Positions 1 to 13,727 of a stretch of 64,000 nt of DNA are shown here, piece by piece. The stretch comes from Dipetalonema caudispina. Lineage: Eukaryota; Nematoda; Chromadorea; Rhabditida; Onchocercidae. The notes beneath the pieces are model-generated. The model was not told where the DNA came from. It made no database searches and saw only the letters and a list, made by a program, of their open reading frames with translations. The translations under genes and the position numbers were made by a program. Positions within the stretch are counted from its first letter, which is position 1; each line of letters opens with the position of its first letter. The stretch is taken from NCBI GenBank assembly GCA_013365325.1, contig JABVXV010000340.1:1-64000 (forward strand). Reading direction: 5' to 3'.

Positions 1-301
1 AAAGGTATCTTTGATTTTTAAATTTACACTTTCATTTATCAGTCTATAACCGAAAAAGGTTGAATTCTCAAGTATATCAACTGAAAGGGAAAATACACAG
101 AAACTGATAAGAAAATTGGCATGAAAACTTCAAGGAACTTTATATTTCCGAAAATTTTGAAACTGACGGCTTGGAAACGCAACTAATCTTGCATCAACCT
201 ATCAGTTAAAAAGAAAAAAGTAGTTTTTATGAAATTTAAGATAGGAATGTGAATGACGTGTATCTTCAACTGCATGCTACGATAAAGACGTGGAAACTCA
301 C

Positions 302-1144
302 CTCAAAACTGCAATTATCCCAGAGGGCATAATTTTACCAGACTGAATGAAACGACTGCCCATTATCAGTGTAAGGCCAGAACAGACGGCTGTAAAATAT
401 ATTACTGAAAGTGAATACCATTGTAATAAAGTATAAGAATAGTGGTTGTATCCGATAACTGCTGAAATACAGTATCTAACAACTCATGTGACTAACCTAG
501 TTAACAAACTAGTGGGAGAACCGTTAAGACAATTTGTTTTGTTTCAAAGATACCTCAGGTATATTATATAAATGGTCGTCTCATGTTGAACGATAAATAC
601 AATCGCTAAATTGAAAGGTGGATTTCGACCAGTAGGGCACAAATTCTTCAGTGAAAGATTTTTCATCCAGGAATTCTCATCCTGAAGTCAGAGCTATTCA
701 AGTTTTCAATACTTCCTATGTAACTCTCCAACTTCGATGTTAGCAATTCATGCCGTACAGTATAACCAATGAATTAAAAAAAAAAAACTCACCTAAAAGC
801 ATGTGGTTGTTGTTGTAGTGAGCAGCAAATCCTGCAGCACCTCCAAAAGCGAGTCCTGCTGCTAGTGATGCGGTACTCCCTGAACAAAAACACGAATAAT
901 TCACTCCTTGTTAAAACCAAATTTTCCATCCTTTTGCTTCAGATTAAACTACAGCTATTCCTAAATAAAAAGGGCAATCACAAAGATTTACGTGATTCAA
1001 ACAATAAATTAACTTCAACTGATAGCCACAATGATAGATGATAATAATAATCGGAAATTTATTAAAATGACCTGCTTTGAAGTAACCAACCAAACCACCA
1101 GTTATAATAATACCAGCATAGATGAGACCTGCTAAGTCGCTCAT
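302..1144 (-). CDS. tmem14: TMEM14-family small membrane protein (partial, 3' end off window)
   Basis: Three exons read on the minus strand: 1144-1072, 879-793 and 389-302, joined in phases 1 and 1 by GT-AG introns. The translation begins MSDLAGLIYAGIIITGGLVG, continues YFKAG, then SLAAGLAFGGAAGFAAHY, and exon 3 gives LIMGSRFIQSGKIMPSGIIA. This is the TMEM14A/B/C pattern: Gly-rich helices with a YxKAGS turn, a SLAAGL motif and a (M)GxRFxxSGKxMPxG motif. Family members are about 100-115 residues, with several hydrophobic helices in mitochondrial or ER membranes; vertebrate TMEM14C helps move porphyrin intermediates in haem synthesis. About 83 residues are present here, so the last helix should be encoded by an exon left of position 300; no convincing acceptor for it was found in 1-300. 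An acceptor-like TTTCAG lies 8 nt upstream of the ATG. The family is secure; the paralogue and the function in this organism are not. Confidence 0.85.
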
Positions 1145-1152
1145 ATTCTCAC

Positions 1153-1160
1153 CTGAAACA
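1153..1160 (-). promoter_or_regulatory. candidate trans-splice or 5'UTR 3' splice site of the TMEM14 gene
   Basis: On the minus strand TGTTTCAG ends at 1153, eight bases upstream of the ATG at 1144. It is the usual nematode 3' splice site and would accept a spliced leader, or end a 5'UTR intron. Confidence 0.45.
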
Positions 1161-2937
1161 TAATGTATCACATCATTATCCTTCATGTAACTCTCATCCA
1201 TCAAAAAACGACATTGATGAATGGAGATGATCAACAAGAAATGAAGGAATGAAAAGGATATTAAGTATGAAGGAATGATGCTACAAATCATGTAAAATTT
1301 GTCGAATAAAATGGTGCGATCAAATGATAAATATTATAAAAGTAAGTGAAATTTCTGAAGATATAACAGAGATTGTGAGTGATTAAAGTAGAAAGCGAAA
1401 ATACTGTAAAAAGAAGTAAAAAAAGAAGGGACAGTTACCTTGACCTAACTGACATCCTCACCAGATTTATAATCAAAAAAAAAACTAACAATCTGACAGC
1501 AATTCTCAATTTCCATTGCCCTCTTTCAAGTGCAATATTTTGCATGCAACGAACAGTGCAATATAGATATAGCACTGGTATGCGGAATAGTCGCAAAGGA
1601 TGTATGGAATGTAAATGGATTGTTATGATTGGGACATTTGCGCTTTGCTTTTTTTGATTTTCTTACTTCAAAAGTAATACAAAAAGTGTGGAAAAAGATT
1701 GAATGCTTTTGTACATATACTATTATGAAGGAAATGCAAGTAACACTTCTTTTAATACATTTATCTTATTTCAGTGTAGATTTATTTGATCATTTCTCAG
1801 GCAAATACACCTTGCAAGGCCTTATAATTCAGTACTTATTATCACTTTTCATGAGTAACAAATATCTCGGGAAGCATTTATTGAATTTACTCAAGCTATC
1901 TCTTATCCGACCTATCAATGTATCGATTTAATTCTATTTTATTTACGATCAATGACAAATTTTGCAGCATAATTTGTAAATCTAATTTTCGTTTCACTTA
2001 TTTCCTGTCGTTTTAGCGTAAATCGCAATTCAGCGGAAATAAAATTTTTAAGCAAAATATGTGCCTTTCTGAAGTATGATACTGTGAAAGGAATAACTCT
2101 GACGAGTTTACATTTGTTTGAGGGTTCAATCAAAATGAGAAATTCATGGATCATTGCAGCTGAAACATGTATTCAACGAAGAGTAGGAAATTTTTATCAT
2201 GTTGAATTAGAACTAATTTTATTTATTCTGTAAAATTTCATCGAAAAAAAGCAAGTAAATAAATAAGTAAATAAACGAAATGAAGAACTAATCATAGGTA
2301 TCATACAATCTTTAAATTTTAACAAAATTCTATGAATCTAATTAAATTTTTAATCGTACTATGAAAGTTTTATTCTTAGCTTTCTTTGTGTGCTTATCAT
2401 TTACTGCAAGAAGTTTCATTAGCTGGTAAGTAATAATAACAAAGTTTATGCTGCTTCCTTCTTTGAGGGGAAAATTTTTTTTTTCCATTTTGTAAAATTC
2501 GAAATATTCAGCTGTACAAGAAATTTTACAAGAAGGTACAATTGGAATAAAGAAATTTTTAATTTATTTTATTTATGATCATATTGGGGGGAATGAATTT
2601 TTCACAAAATTTTCCGGAAATTATGCTAGAATTGATTTTCATACCAAAAACGATTTTTAGAAAATATTTTCTGGACAAAATACATTGTAACATGAATGTT
2701 TTTACTTTTGTTTACCTTAAATTTGGAAATTCCAAAAATTCCAACAAAGGAAAATGTAACTTTCTCATAAAAGGCGTGGTTTGAAATGTTAGTTTAGAAC
2801 TCATTGAAGAAGAAACGTTATATCGGTCGGCAAGCGACCTTGATGTCTCAGATGGAAATATTGCAAGAGATGGTGCCACCCCATTGAGATCTGTTCTAAA
2901 TTATCTACGTACACACACACACACACACACACACTCC

Positions 2938-2981
<44 letters not shown>

Positions 2982-5900
2982 ACACATATGCACACAATAC
3001 CAATAATAGGCCGAAATTTTCCACATTTGTTACAGATTGAAAATGTTTTCATCGTATCACTTCAAATATGTTTTCAAGTGCGGTAAACAGACCAATACCT
3101 TAGATTATTTCTGAATAGATTCTATGCAAATTTACTGCAAAGGAGTGCTTTATTGGGGCTGAATCGATTGATAAGGAAGTCATCTTATCAGTTAGTGCTT
3201 AACAACTGTTTTGTTATGCGTCGTTATGTTTTGTTTAACTTGTAAAAAGTTTCCAATCCAACGATATTTCATTTCGGGATCATAAGACATCTTCGATTTC
3301 TTATTTAATTATGAATTTCTTTCATCAAGAAATAGAAGTTTAAATGTTACCTAAATTTTTGCATTCTATTCCGCACTTCTTGCTTCTTTTCTATTCTGCA
3401 GTGTTTCAGCAAATTTTTAAAACTAAAATTTCTAAATTTTCGTATCATCACAGATTATAGGCTTTTTCATACCTCGACTGAAGCCTTTTTTTGGTGTTTA
3501 GTCTTTTAGCATAAATTTGATTCTGTCGTTGTTGTAATAATATATTTAATGAAAAAAAGTTTATTACCTTCGGCGTAGACTTTTCCTTTTCGTCTCATTG
3601 ATTCTCAAAAAAATTTTTAGGGACTTTTTTCTGCTTCCTGTGGGAAATTCTTTGCTGTTCGCTTTTTATTATATTTGTTGTGAGTGTTAGACATAAATAT
3701 TTTTCCTCACCTTTCAACTGATTGCAACTTTTCGAACTCAGCCCATAGTTTGCTTTCAAGAACTGCTGTATTTTCAGAAATTCCAGAAGTAACAAAGAAT
3801 CACTCATTTTCCTTTTCAATCAAAACTAATAAGTGACGTTGGAACCTTCACAGTAGCTTGTTATGAATTAATTAGCAACGATAAATTTGTTGGAGATATG
3901 CAAAATATGCTTATAAATTCAGGGACCACTGGCTCGTTTGTTGTGCTGTGGTAAATTTTATGGCTAATAACTAATATATTTAGAATTCTACGAAGATAGA
4001 TTGACAAATCTCCACTTTATTCGTTTTTAGTTTTATTTTTTTTTTTTTTTTTTTGTTATGATGGACTTTTGGTCAGTCGTAAAAAATTTTGCCGAGTGGA
4101 GTAGGAGATGGATGCAGTGCAGCCGTAATTAGTCTCGTTTTTCTTCATTATCACAATCATATTAATTGATCTCTTATTGCTATCATGACCATAATCATGA
4201 TTGCTTCTGTCCTGTATAAATAATACAGAAGCATTGTTTTCTAAGAAAGTTTGCAATGACTTAAATGACTAGGATCTGAGTAAAAGTAATTTTATAAATA
4301 AGAATAATAGGCTTTCTAAAATCTAGTAATAGTACTGGGATTAAATTGTTGGGAACAGAATTCTACTATTGCCATCAATCTTATCAGAAAATATACTTAA
4401 ATGAAATAATTACTTTAGAAATGAATTACAATTATCTTAACTGACGTTGATTTCTTCTCTTTGATGAATTGGATACTTCAATTTCGTTCATATTTTATTA
4501 ATTACTGAGAATATAGAGGCAGTTTTATATTCAGATTCATAATTTTTTAGTGAATTTCCAATTGCAGCAACCCAACTTTAAAAGTTGTAAAGAGATGAAA
4601 CAGTTGATAATCTCAGAAGAAATCAAATTGTCATACAATAAGCCTTGTGGTTATGGAAGATAAGGGAAGATTAGAAATAGGACCGATAATTTATTTCTAA
4701 ACATTAAGCACAACGTGAAGTTTTGCTATTGCAAATTGAAGAAATAGGGGCAATTCGTTGCTGCTAGTCAATTTTCTTAAACCGAAAATTTTACTTAGAA
4801 AATATTGATATGTGCGAAAGGTATTGATAGCAAGGTAGCAGATGGTAATGTAGTAAATTGAACGCATTTTTTATCTCTCATAGTTTTCACTAAAAATATT
4901 GAAAAGCTAGCTAGTCGATACTACTTCTGCAGAAAATTATAGCTGAATGATTGGAACTTTTAAAAAAAATTTTAATTCATAGGATCAAAAACTTGTTGGT
5001 TGCATTATATTGTATTTTCATAAGATAGTATCTTTATTTGACATTTTTGTCTTCCGCTTATCGATCCTATTGCTCACTCTAATTTTTTTAACGAGGGATA
5101 AGATCATTCTGGGAAGACTGATATCATAGTCACTTGATAGCATAAATCATTACTATTTTCTGCAAAACATGTTTATCGTCATTTACTATAATGTATTAAT
5201 TATTAGTGAAGTATGGCTACGGGCATAATTGTTATAAGGCGGTAAATGTGACCCTTTATTTTTTATTATGTAAATCACAAGTGTGGTCAGATGAAATGGT
5301 TAAAAAATGCCGAAGCAATGGTATGACATGTACCCTGAAGCAAATCAGGAGGATATCACTACCTAAAGCAACCATTACCTTGTGATTATAATTGAAAGTA
5401 AGCACGATTTGTACTTTTGGAAAGTTTCTGCCATCAGTTTTCACAAAACTGTAATCATTAATTTGACAGACTTTGACAATGTTTAATATTCCTCAATTTG
5501 CAAGAAATTCGGATCTGTTTGTAAACAAGTTTTTGGTTTCGAGAGGTGTCTGAAATCGATGTTCAACAATGAATTATTTCATTGCATTTAAAATAATTAT
5601 GGAAACTTCAGGAATGGAGCGTAAATTTACAATGCATTAAATTTTCCTATCGTATTTTTTCACAGTTGATAATGGATCATTCATTCACTCAACAAAAGAA
5701 TGAATTTTATTTTTAACGACAGATTCTCTGAGAAATCATTTTCTGTCAAATAGTTTTATGGCTTAGATTTGAATTTCAATAATAACTGTTAATATGCTAA
5801 TACTTTTACGATGTGTAAAATAATCCATTGAAGACCTTTTATTTTTTTTTTTCTCTGTTCACAACAACTTTTCAAGCTTTCTGTTGAAATAATGCAGAAA

Positions 5901-6610
5901 TATCTAATTCTGAGAATTTAATTAGTACGAATTTTGCCGTTTCAGATGAGACTAGTCTCATTGTTTTCTTTATAATAGTAAGCATTTTTAAGTTGACATT
6001 TTCAAATTAAAAAAGTAGAATGGGTAATAAAAATTCTCTTTAATACTTATATCAAATTTAAATTTATACTGATTTCATAAGGTCTTTTAACATAACCTGT
6101 TTATTTTATTATTTCATAAAGTCTGCTTGTTATCAGAACAGTTCTTTAGTTGGTGGGAGTCCTGATAATAAATATCCAATTTGCATTTGTGAAGTTTTAT
6201 AATTTGTATGAATGAAACAGTGTTTTTAATTTCTTTCTGTTTACTTTATAAATAACTGTTTTACATTGTAATTTATTCCTAGAATATTTTGTAAGTTGCG
6301 AATTACTTTCTTTTCTGTGCCGTATACTTCTTTTCATCTCTTGTCCCTTTTAAACCTCTTTAGAGATACGGTATTATTGTCATATAAGAAAATATGTTCC
6401 CGGAAATTGGCTTATTTGTTGGGTTTCGGGATTTACATAATTCTGTTGAAGCACACAATGTACAAGGATGATTGCTTCTGAAATGTCACCCCAAGTTTGC
6501 TTATTTAACTTCCATGACATATGGCTCTATCTTCTTATTTTGGGCATTGACTGGATATGTCCGCTTTCTCAAAAATACTGAATCTCTATTTCATAGAAGA
6601 TGGTATTAAA
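1161..6610. other. long intergenic stretch, no gene supported
   Basis: Both strands were read. Short open frames (for example 1629-1931 plus, 3595-3819 minus, 4056-4256 minus) are AT-driven, lack flanking splice sites in a matching phase and give low-complexity translations. The stretch separates the TMEM14 gene from the next gene upstream on the opposite strand, so it should contain divergent promoters; no conserved element was identified apart from the CA repeat near 2.9 kb. Confidence 0.5.
2910..2996. repeat. (CA)n microsatellite, interrupted
   Basis: Runs of CA dinucleotides at about 2910-2933, 2945-2975 and 2979-2987, interrupted by CTCCACATACAT and by single CATA units. The minus-strand open frame through it, rich in Val and Cys, is a repeat artefact. 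Confidence 0.95.
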
Positions 6611-6619
6611 TTATTTCAG
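6611..6619 (+). promoter_or_regulatory. candidate trans-splice acceptor upstream of the 6684 gene
   Basis: TTATTTCAG ends at 6619, 64 nt before the first ATG at 6684. The intervening sequence ends with an in-frame TGA directly before the ATG, so it is 5'UTR. A spliced leader acceptor is the likely role. Confidence 0.4.
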
Positions 6620-6683
6620 AGTTGTTTGAGTCCAGCCGAAAAAAATCGGTCGGCAAGAAGTTGAATTTTCGGATTGTCATTGA

Positions 6684-9600
6684 ATGTCGATAAACTGCTC
6701 AACACTGCATCAAGTTGTTTCGCCATCAACCAGAAATTCCAGTGATGAATTAATGAATGGAACTTTCGATTCTGGTGATACATCGAGTAGCAGTGTGGAT
6801 TCCTTGATAGCACCTGAACGTAATGATCTGGATTTCCGGATTCAGCAACGACTGGAAGCATCTCGTCAAGGAATGCTACAATTGGAAGCACTTCGTAGCA
6901 AGCATCGAAAATTGATGCAGGTTAGAATTCTTTTTGACCTTTTGATTTCTATTCCAAACACTTGATATGAATTTAAAAAAGATTTTAATCTTCAAATACA
7001 TTTTTAAAAATAAAAACAGATGATAGAGAATCAAACCTGTGAGCTTTAATGAAATAAATTTTTACCTTCGGTATTGCAAGAGATTTACCTGTACTATTCG
7101 ATGAATCAAATCGTTATCGAAGTTATCACAAATCTAAGTTACTTTCTTAAAGATGAATCTGCAAGGCTGTTGAGGAGAAAGTTGGAAGGAGACAAAGTTA
7201 TGTTGTGTTTAAAACTGACTTCACTTGAAGAAAATTGTTTGAAAATGAAATTCTGAATGGAAATAATAGTAATGAAAAAAAAAAAATCTCTGAGAACATT
7301 TAGCAATCTTTGATGTAGCGCCATTACTTCAATACAATTAGTCTTACTTCTGGAATTAATGCGTAGTCATACAGATGTTTTCACTTGCAATTTTCCACCT
7401 TAAAAAATGCAAAAGCTTGATTTCTTTCGAAATAACTGCTTCCAACAAAACAATTAATAAGCATAGAGTACCCTTTACTCTAATTAGGAATTTATTGGAA
7501 ATTAAAGGTCAAGGATTTCGTAGCATCATCGATCACTAAATCACCAATAATAGCGTTGCTGAAAGAAAGTATCATGAGCTGAACTATTAAAATGATCATC
7601 TATGCTACTTTTGATTACTGATCCTTCCATCCGGATCAAGATTTTCATCAATATTAATCAATATTAGTCAATTAGTATATTAATCAATATATTCTTACAA
7701 AACCTGATGCCATTCTTCTGACATTTTTGAATGAAATTTGAGAAATGCAATTACAGCGTACAACATGTGCACATATTTTCTGTAATTGAACAATAAACGT
7801 TATATCGTCGTAGAAATAGAGCATTAAATTCTGAAAATTAAATTACAAAGTATCACCGTGAGACATTTCTCAGGAATTTCTACGCAGTGAAAGGAATTTA
7901 GGTACCTTTAATACTCATCAAAAAGTCGTTTTGCAATACTCCCATGAGAATTTCAGATTCTGTAAAAAGTGTTTTATTAATTTGGTTATTAAAACCTTCC
8001 TGTTATTGTTGGGAAGTTGAACCATGACCTGCCATAAGTTTAGCTTGTATGATATTAACATGAACTACCTTACCACATATATTTTATGTAGGGAATTTTT
8101 AGATTTTATGAAATAGAAGCATGATGCTGCAAATAATAATTATAAAAAGAATACTTGCCAGATGATCGGATTCTTTCATTTATCAGTTGGGAAAATTATA
8201 ATTTTTTGGGAATTGTTCAAAAAACTTTTGATATTTTGACAAAAATTTTGAGACTTAAAAGGCGATACAGTCAATTGGTAAAATAAACGGTAAATTGCCA
8301 AAAAATATGTGGTACAGGAATGTTTTCTTGGATTCGGAAATAACTAGGAATATTTTTAAATTAAGATAAAGAGTTCTAAAGTAAAATTATATACTGATAC
8401 AGGAATTCTGCTGACTTATTTATGTATGATTCAGATGGATTTGATTGACAGGTATAACATATGGAGAAGTAATTTATGAATTTCGAATTGGTTGAAAAGT
8501 TTATAGAATTATCAATTTGTTGACATTAAGTTGAAAATGAAAGCAATTGAAATTTCTTCCATAAATTTCTGAAAGAAAAGAATTAAATACTGAACAAAAA
8601 TTTTGCACTTTCAGACGAATCTTTAATGTCGCATTTGGCAGTTTATTTTCAAATTGAAGCGGTAATGACAGCATAATTAATGCTGCTAGCTGTAGTATTA
8701 GATTTAAAATTGCCAATTCGAGTGGGTTGTGTGGAATTACGACATCTGCGAGATGTTTGTCCTTGCTGATCATCGAATACAGGAATAATTGTAATTCAAC
8801 ATTCTTCATCAGATTAAAGTTGGCATTGAGTGTCTTCAGTTATAGCCACCACAAATGTTATCATATTAAAGAACAGGAAGGGAACAAAGAATTTATTTGT
8901 CATTGGCATGAAATTAATTTAAAAATTTTCAATTTTATTTCACCGCAAACGTTTCGACAGATTGCAAAAAGGAATCATTCCAACGTGAAATTGACAGCGT
9001 TCACGATTAAGTAAAACATTAACATTCATTACGAGCTGTGATACGTAATGCACATGTTCGTTTAAGTGAACTTCAACAGTTGGTTTTTTTTTCTTTGCAG
9101 GAAATGCGTATTCGCTTGCCACATAGGATTAATGTGGAACGACCACGTGATGATTGCGGAAAACAGAAAGAATCATCAGTTATAAATCCTCAAGTTGAGG
9201 TTAGCATTACTTTTGAATCTATACGATTTATTTTTTTGCTCTGAAAATTCAGAATAAATGAGACGATATAATAAGATGGATGTTGGAAAATGTCCTTTCC
9301 TAATCTTATCAGATTCAGTGATAGTGTTCTTTAGCTTTCGATTGATCATATCGAACGCTTAGTCTTTGTGGAAGAAAGTATGAATGGATTTCATTTCATT
9401 TTAATATATTTCACAAAAGAGTATTATATTTCAAGAATTTTACAAGATTTTTAGAAGATTCAATTTTGCTGACCTGATTTACGTTGATGAAGGAGAAGAG
9501 CTGAGTTTTGATAAGGAAAATAGGAAATGAATTTGTGTATCTTTTAAAATATAGAATTATCTGATGATATTAATTTTATTTCATTGTTCACCTTTCCCCA

Positions 9601-12600
9601 ACCACTTATCTATTTGTCCGATTTTGTCTATATGTTTTGATAAGAAAAGATAGCATGATAATATGCTATGACACTACCACTAACTACATTTGTGTTCTAT
9701 TCTCAACCTTTCTACATCCCTATTTATATGTCATTTGGGGTTATCCCGTTCTTGTAGTGTTGACCTCATTCATATATGATAGTAACAGCTGATCAGTTGG
9801 CTGATTTAATGATAAAACTGGAAATAGTGTACAAAGTGTATCATATTTCATAATTAAATTATTTGGTCATAATGAAGTTACGTGATATGATAGTGGCACG
9901 GTCATCGCCTTAAATTTCTATTATATCATCAAAGATTGTTATACTTTTGCGGGATATCAACTCATCGTAGCTCTATGTGAAATATTGCGATATATTTCAC
10001 ACACAAAGAATGAAAAAATGCTTGGAAAGCTCTACAAAATACAAAATAATGAATTAGTATGAATAAATTTTTAAGGATAATAAGTCAGCTCTCTTCTATT
10101 AACTTACTTTTGGGTTTCTCAATGGGTTTTAGGTTCAGATTTATTTTTTTATTCTTTATTGATAAAGATACCTTAGAATTGTTGTGTAATTCGAAAGCAA
10201 TTGATCAAAGGTTAAAGATAGCAACTTGTTGAATGACAACTTGAATTATTTAATATCTTCACTGGAATAATGAAAATTAATGTCAAAGAATTATGAATTT
10301 CAACCCCTGAAGATCAAAAAAATCGATTACTGAATCAATTTTAAAGTATTTAATATCTTTATAGAATCAGCAGACGAAATAATGCTTTTAAAAAGTATCA
10401 GCTGATTAGTTTTATTGGATTTATATTATGGGCAATGAATTAATTTTCATGTTCAGATTAAGCTGAACGATTCACGATGCGACAGTCCGGTAAGCTGCTG
10501 TGTAAGTCATCGATCATCTGTTAGCATGGATTCCGGATGTGTTTCACTATCTTCTGATCTTAGGTACCGTTTAGAGATGCGAAAACTTTCCAGTCCACGC
10601 AAATATCCGAAATGTTATTTACAACAAACATAAATGGAATTCAAAAATTCGGAAATCATACTATTTTGGAGTTGGTTAATCAACAACATCTGCATATTTT
10701 CTAATAGGTGTAATTGTGTGTGTGAATTTGCAGCAATCATTCACCAATGCCTTCTAATATAAACCGAAAATTCTCACTGGAAGATCAGCAAAAGAAATCT
10801 GAACGGAGTGTGATCACTGCGGAAGTAGAAACTGATGAAAATCCGCAACTCGTGGTGATTTCTTACATGTTTATCAATTTCTCTGTTAAGTTTCATTTCA
10901 CTTCAAGTAATGTCTTCCGGCATGTTCTTTACTCATATTCCGTAACAAATGGCTTCCTAGATCATCTCATCTCATTATTCTGAATCATTACCTTGAAAGT
11001 CTTTCATTTCCAATATTTCTTAGGCTATGGCAATTGAAAGTACTACGGCGTTGCCTTACCACGAAGCAAAATGTTGCACGAACTGGCCAAGACCGAAGTC
11101 AATGTGCTTCAATTATCCGGATGAAAACACTATTATTGTTGATTCGCTCTCATTCTCACAAATCACTCCGCCGCCAATCCATCGAAAATTTTTTACGGTT
11201 GGAAGATCAGAAAGTGTTCAGGTAAAGCAGCTGACGATTCGACGTCAGTATTAAATACTTTAGCAGTTTGTTGATATATTATTACGCAAGCATGGCACAG
11301 CAGAACATTTGATCACCAAAGGTGGGGTTACCTTCCGAGAACATTTACAGGGACACTCCGTCCAGACACAAATTGTCAATTTCTAGGCTTTAAGCTTTCA
11401 ATATAGTAGTTATTTTTCCGAGTTTGTGTTGCACCTGTTATGGCTACGAATTGTTTCACAAATATAGAAATTTAGAGGTGGAAAGAAAAAAGCAATAGTT
11501 AATTCCAGACTCGTCGACCATGTCTGAACACGAGTTGTGCTGATAGTCATTCTCCGATAATGTTGCAAAAGGAGCAATCACCGAAACGTTTTCCAATTAA
11601 CCAATCGCCGGTATTGCATGCCAAACCAATTGCCATATCGTTATCCTCAAAGATACCAACCTCTCCATACATGAGTTTAAGAGATCCTCAAGTACGTTAT
11701 GTTACTCTTACCTATTTTTTTAACTATGATCCTACAAAAGCTCGGAAGGATTTAAAAACTGAAAACTTTAGAAACTATTGCAAAAGTCACGAGTTATACC
11801 ACATCGCGACAGTCAATCGATTTTTCATGCAAGCCGAATATTCGTAGATCGTTCACCACGCATTGTGCAATGTCGAAAGCAGCGCATGAACATTGAAAGG
11901 TATGATTCAAATGAAGAAAGTCCGCGACTATTACGCGCACAGCCAGCCGTCGTTCTTAGCAGGTAAAGAGATCTGTTATATTGAATGCTTACATTTGTTT
12001 GGAGCGTAAAATTACTCAAAAAAGTTTTGAAAAAATCAAAAAAAAAAAGCAGTAGAAACAAAAAGCACAGATGTATTTAATCTGATTTTTAATATTTCTA
12101 AAGAATTATTAGATTGGAAAGATTACAGAAATAGAAGCGATTTGATAAGTCAGGTAGTTCAAAGTTTAGTTTAATTCATCATAAAATATAGTTTTAAAAA
12201 TTTACCTCGGAAATAGAACATTTAAGCAATTTCTAAACTATTGCGTAAACAAAGAATGTTAGTCAATTTGAACTATTTATAGTTTTCATGGAATACCAGA
12301 TTTAAAGTAAACAGTTACATCTAGAAAATATTTTGTTTTAAAAACTCAAGAATTCTGTAATCGGCAAATCAAATTTCCCAACTATTTCAATTATTTAATA
12401 AATGTTGAAGGAAGAAAAACTCTTAAAATTATTTTTTTTTTTTTGTCTTTGAAAGGTTATAAATCAAATTTCCACTTATACTTTCTTTCACCTTCATTAA
12501 TTTGTAGACAGCAGAGTTATGCGAATTCGAATGAAAGTTCACCGTGTGAATTGCGAAAAGTGCATCTAATCGAAAGTTCTAATTCACTATCTAATGTCAC

Positions 12601-12895
12601 CGTTCTAGAATGCCATCAGCAGCTCAATCGGTAAATTCACCTGGCGTTGTTTACACCTCACATCTTTTCAATTTAAAGAAGTCTTTTTACTGCAAAATAC
12701 TTAACTTTGAAGTCTTGCAAATGAGCTATAAAGCATACAATGGAACAGGCTACTTTGTCAACTATTAACTGTTATCATTGAAAAAATTTTATGATTTTCA
12801 GTTGCGAAAGTTCGCAAAGTTCCGAAACAATTGCATCTGATCGACTTCGTCGTCGAAAGAAGGAAAAAGACTGGAAGGAATCGGAGGATCTGTAG
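6684..12895 (+). CDS. unrecognised Ser-rich protein with N-terminal coiled coil
   Basis: Nine exons fit in phase: 6684-6920, 9101-9199, 10457-10563, 10734-10851 (or 10854), 11024-11221, 11509-11691, 11772-11962, 12508-12630 and 12802-12895, about 449 residues, ending at TAG. The ATG at 6684 is preceded directly by an in-frame TGA, which fixes the start. Residues 1-50 are Ser/Thr-rich and acidic. Residues about 50-85 form a heptad-like helix, RIQQRLEASRQGMLQLEAL, followed by RSKHRKLMQEMRIRLP. The rest looks disordered: a Ser cluster (SVSMDSGCVSLSSD), two related motifs NINRKFSLED and PIHRKFFTVG, many SP and TP sites, and a basic end, RLRRRKKEKDW. No catalytic domain or membrane segment is visible. 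A scaffold or signalling adaptor is possible. The coil resembles the N-terminal leucine zipper of Dapper/Dact proteins, but that is a weak inference. Introns of 2.2 and 1.3 kb could hide exons. Confidence 0.65.
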
Positions 12896-13065
12896 AAATT
12901 AAGGAAAACTATCTTCGAAAGTTATGATGTTGTGTGGAACAATTTATTACTACAAAATTTTACCTTTTTTTTTGTTCTGAATTGCTTGTATTCTGGTAGT
13001 AGCTAGCATGAACAAGTTTGGCACCCTATTTTATGCAACATTGATTAGATTAGTTGGATGCCTTT

Positions 13066-13071
13066 AATAAA
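13066..13071 (+). terminator. polyadenylation signal AATAAA
   Basis: AATAAA 171 nt after the TAG of the preceding plus-strand gene and in the convergent gap with the DZIP1 gene. Confidence 0.55.
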
Positions 13072-13727
13072 ATCTATCTGGGATATCTTGCGAAATTCTC
13101 CGCTATAAATCTAACTATCACGACAGATAATCGGTCAGTGAATCGAAAACTGGACAATACAATTTGCGACAGTCTAATAATTTGTGAAATATGGCGCAAT
13201 TCATATTCATTACAAGTCAAAAATCCATGAGTTGATGAGCCATAAGGAAGATTAATCAACAAGCTGTGCAAAATGTCTTGGCCCCAGATGTTTATCCCTT
13301 CTTCAACAGGCATTTAAATCAATTTTTTGTGATATCTATTGCGCATTTCTAAAAAGCGATATATCACAGATTTAGACATTCTATTTTCTGTTTTCAAAAT
13401 ACTACAGCAATGTACTTATGTTTTCCTATAATACTAACAGTGATAACAAGTTCTTATTGCAATGAATATTGTTTAACACTTTGCATAAAGATAATCAAGT
13501 AGCGTAAATCTAGTGAGAACACGTGAAACGTGACGCTATCAGGCAGTGGAGAACACGTCTCAATCAACTATAAGAGGAGTATCAGAAGTGTTTATTATCA
13601 TCAAAAAATTTGTCTTCTGATTGTAAAACTACTGAAGAGCTGTTCAAAAATCATTGCAAAAGTTTCATCATAGGTAATCCGGAATCGCATCCGAATATAT
13701 TGGATTCATTAAAATAGTAAACTATCA
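13072..13727. other. convergent intergenic gap
   Basis: The 3' ends of a plus-strand gene (12895) and a minus-strand gene (13725) face each other here. A 79-codon minus frame at 13074-13313 has no splice partners and no recognisable motif; it is probably chance. Confidence 0.45.

Noticed and set aside
2801..3052. 83-codon minus-strand frame rich in Val/Cys
   Set aside because: It is the translation of the CA microsatellite; no splice sites or family signal.
7074..7256. Possible extra exon in the 6684 gene (DESARLLRRKLEGDK)
   Set aside because: The charged helix looks tempting next to a coiled coil, but the acceptor (GCAAGAG) is poor and most of the frame is AT-driven; exon 1 joins 9101 directly in phase.
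8501..9014. Overlapping open frames on both strands
   Set aside because: They overlap in opposite directions, lie in the large first intron of a well-formed gene and show no family features.
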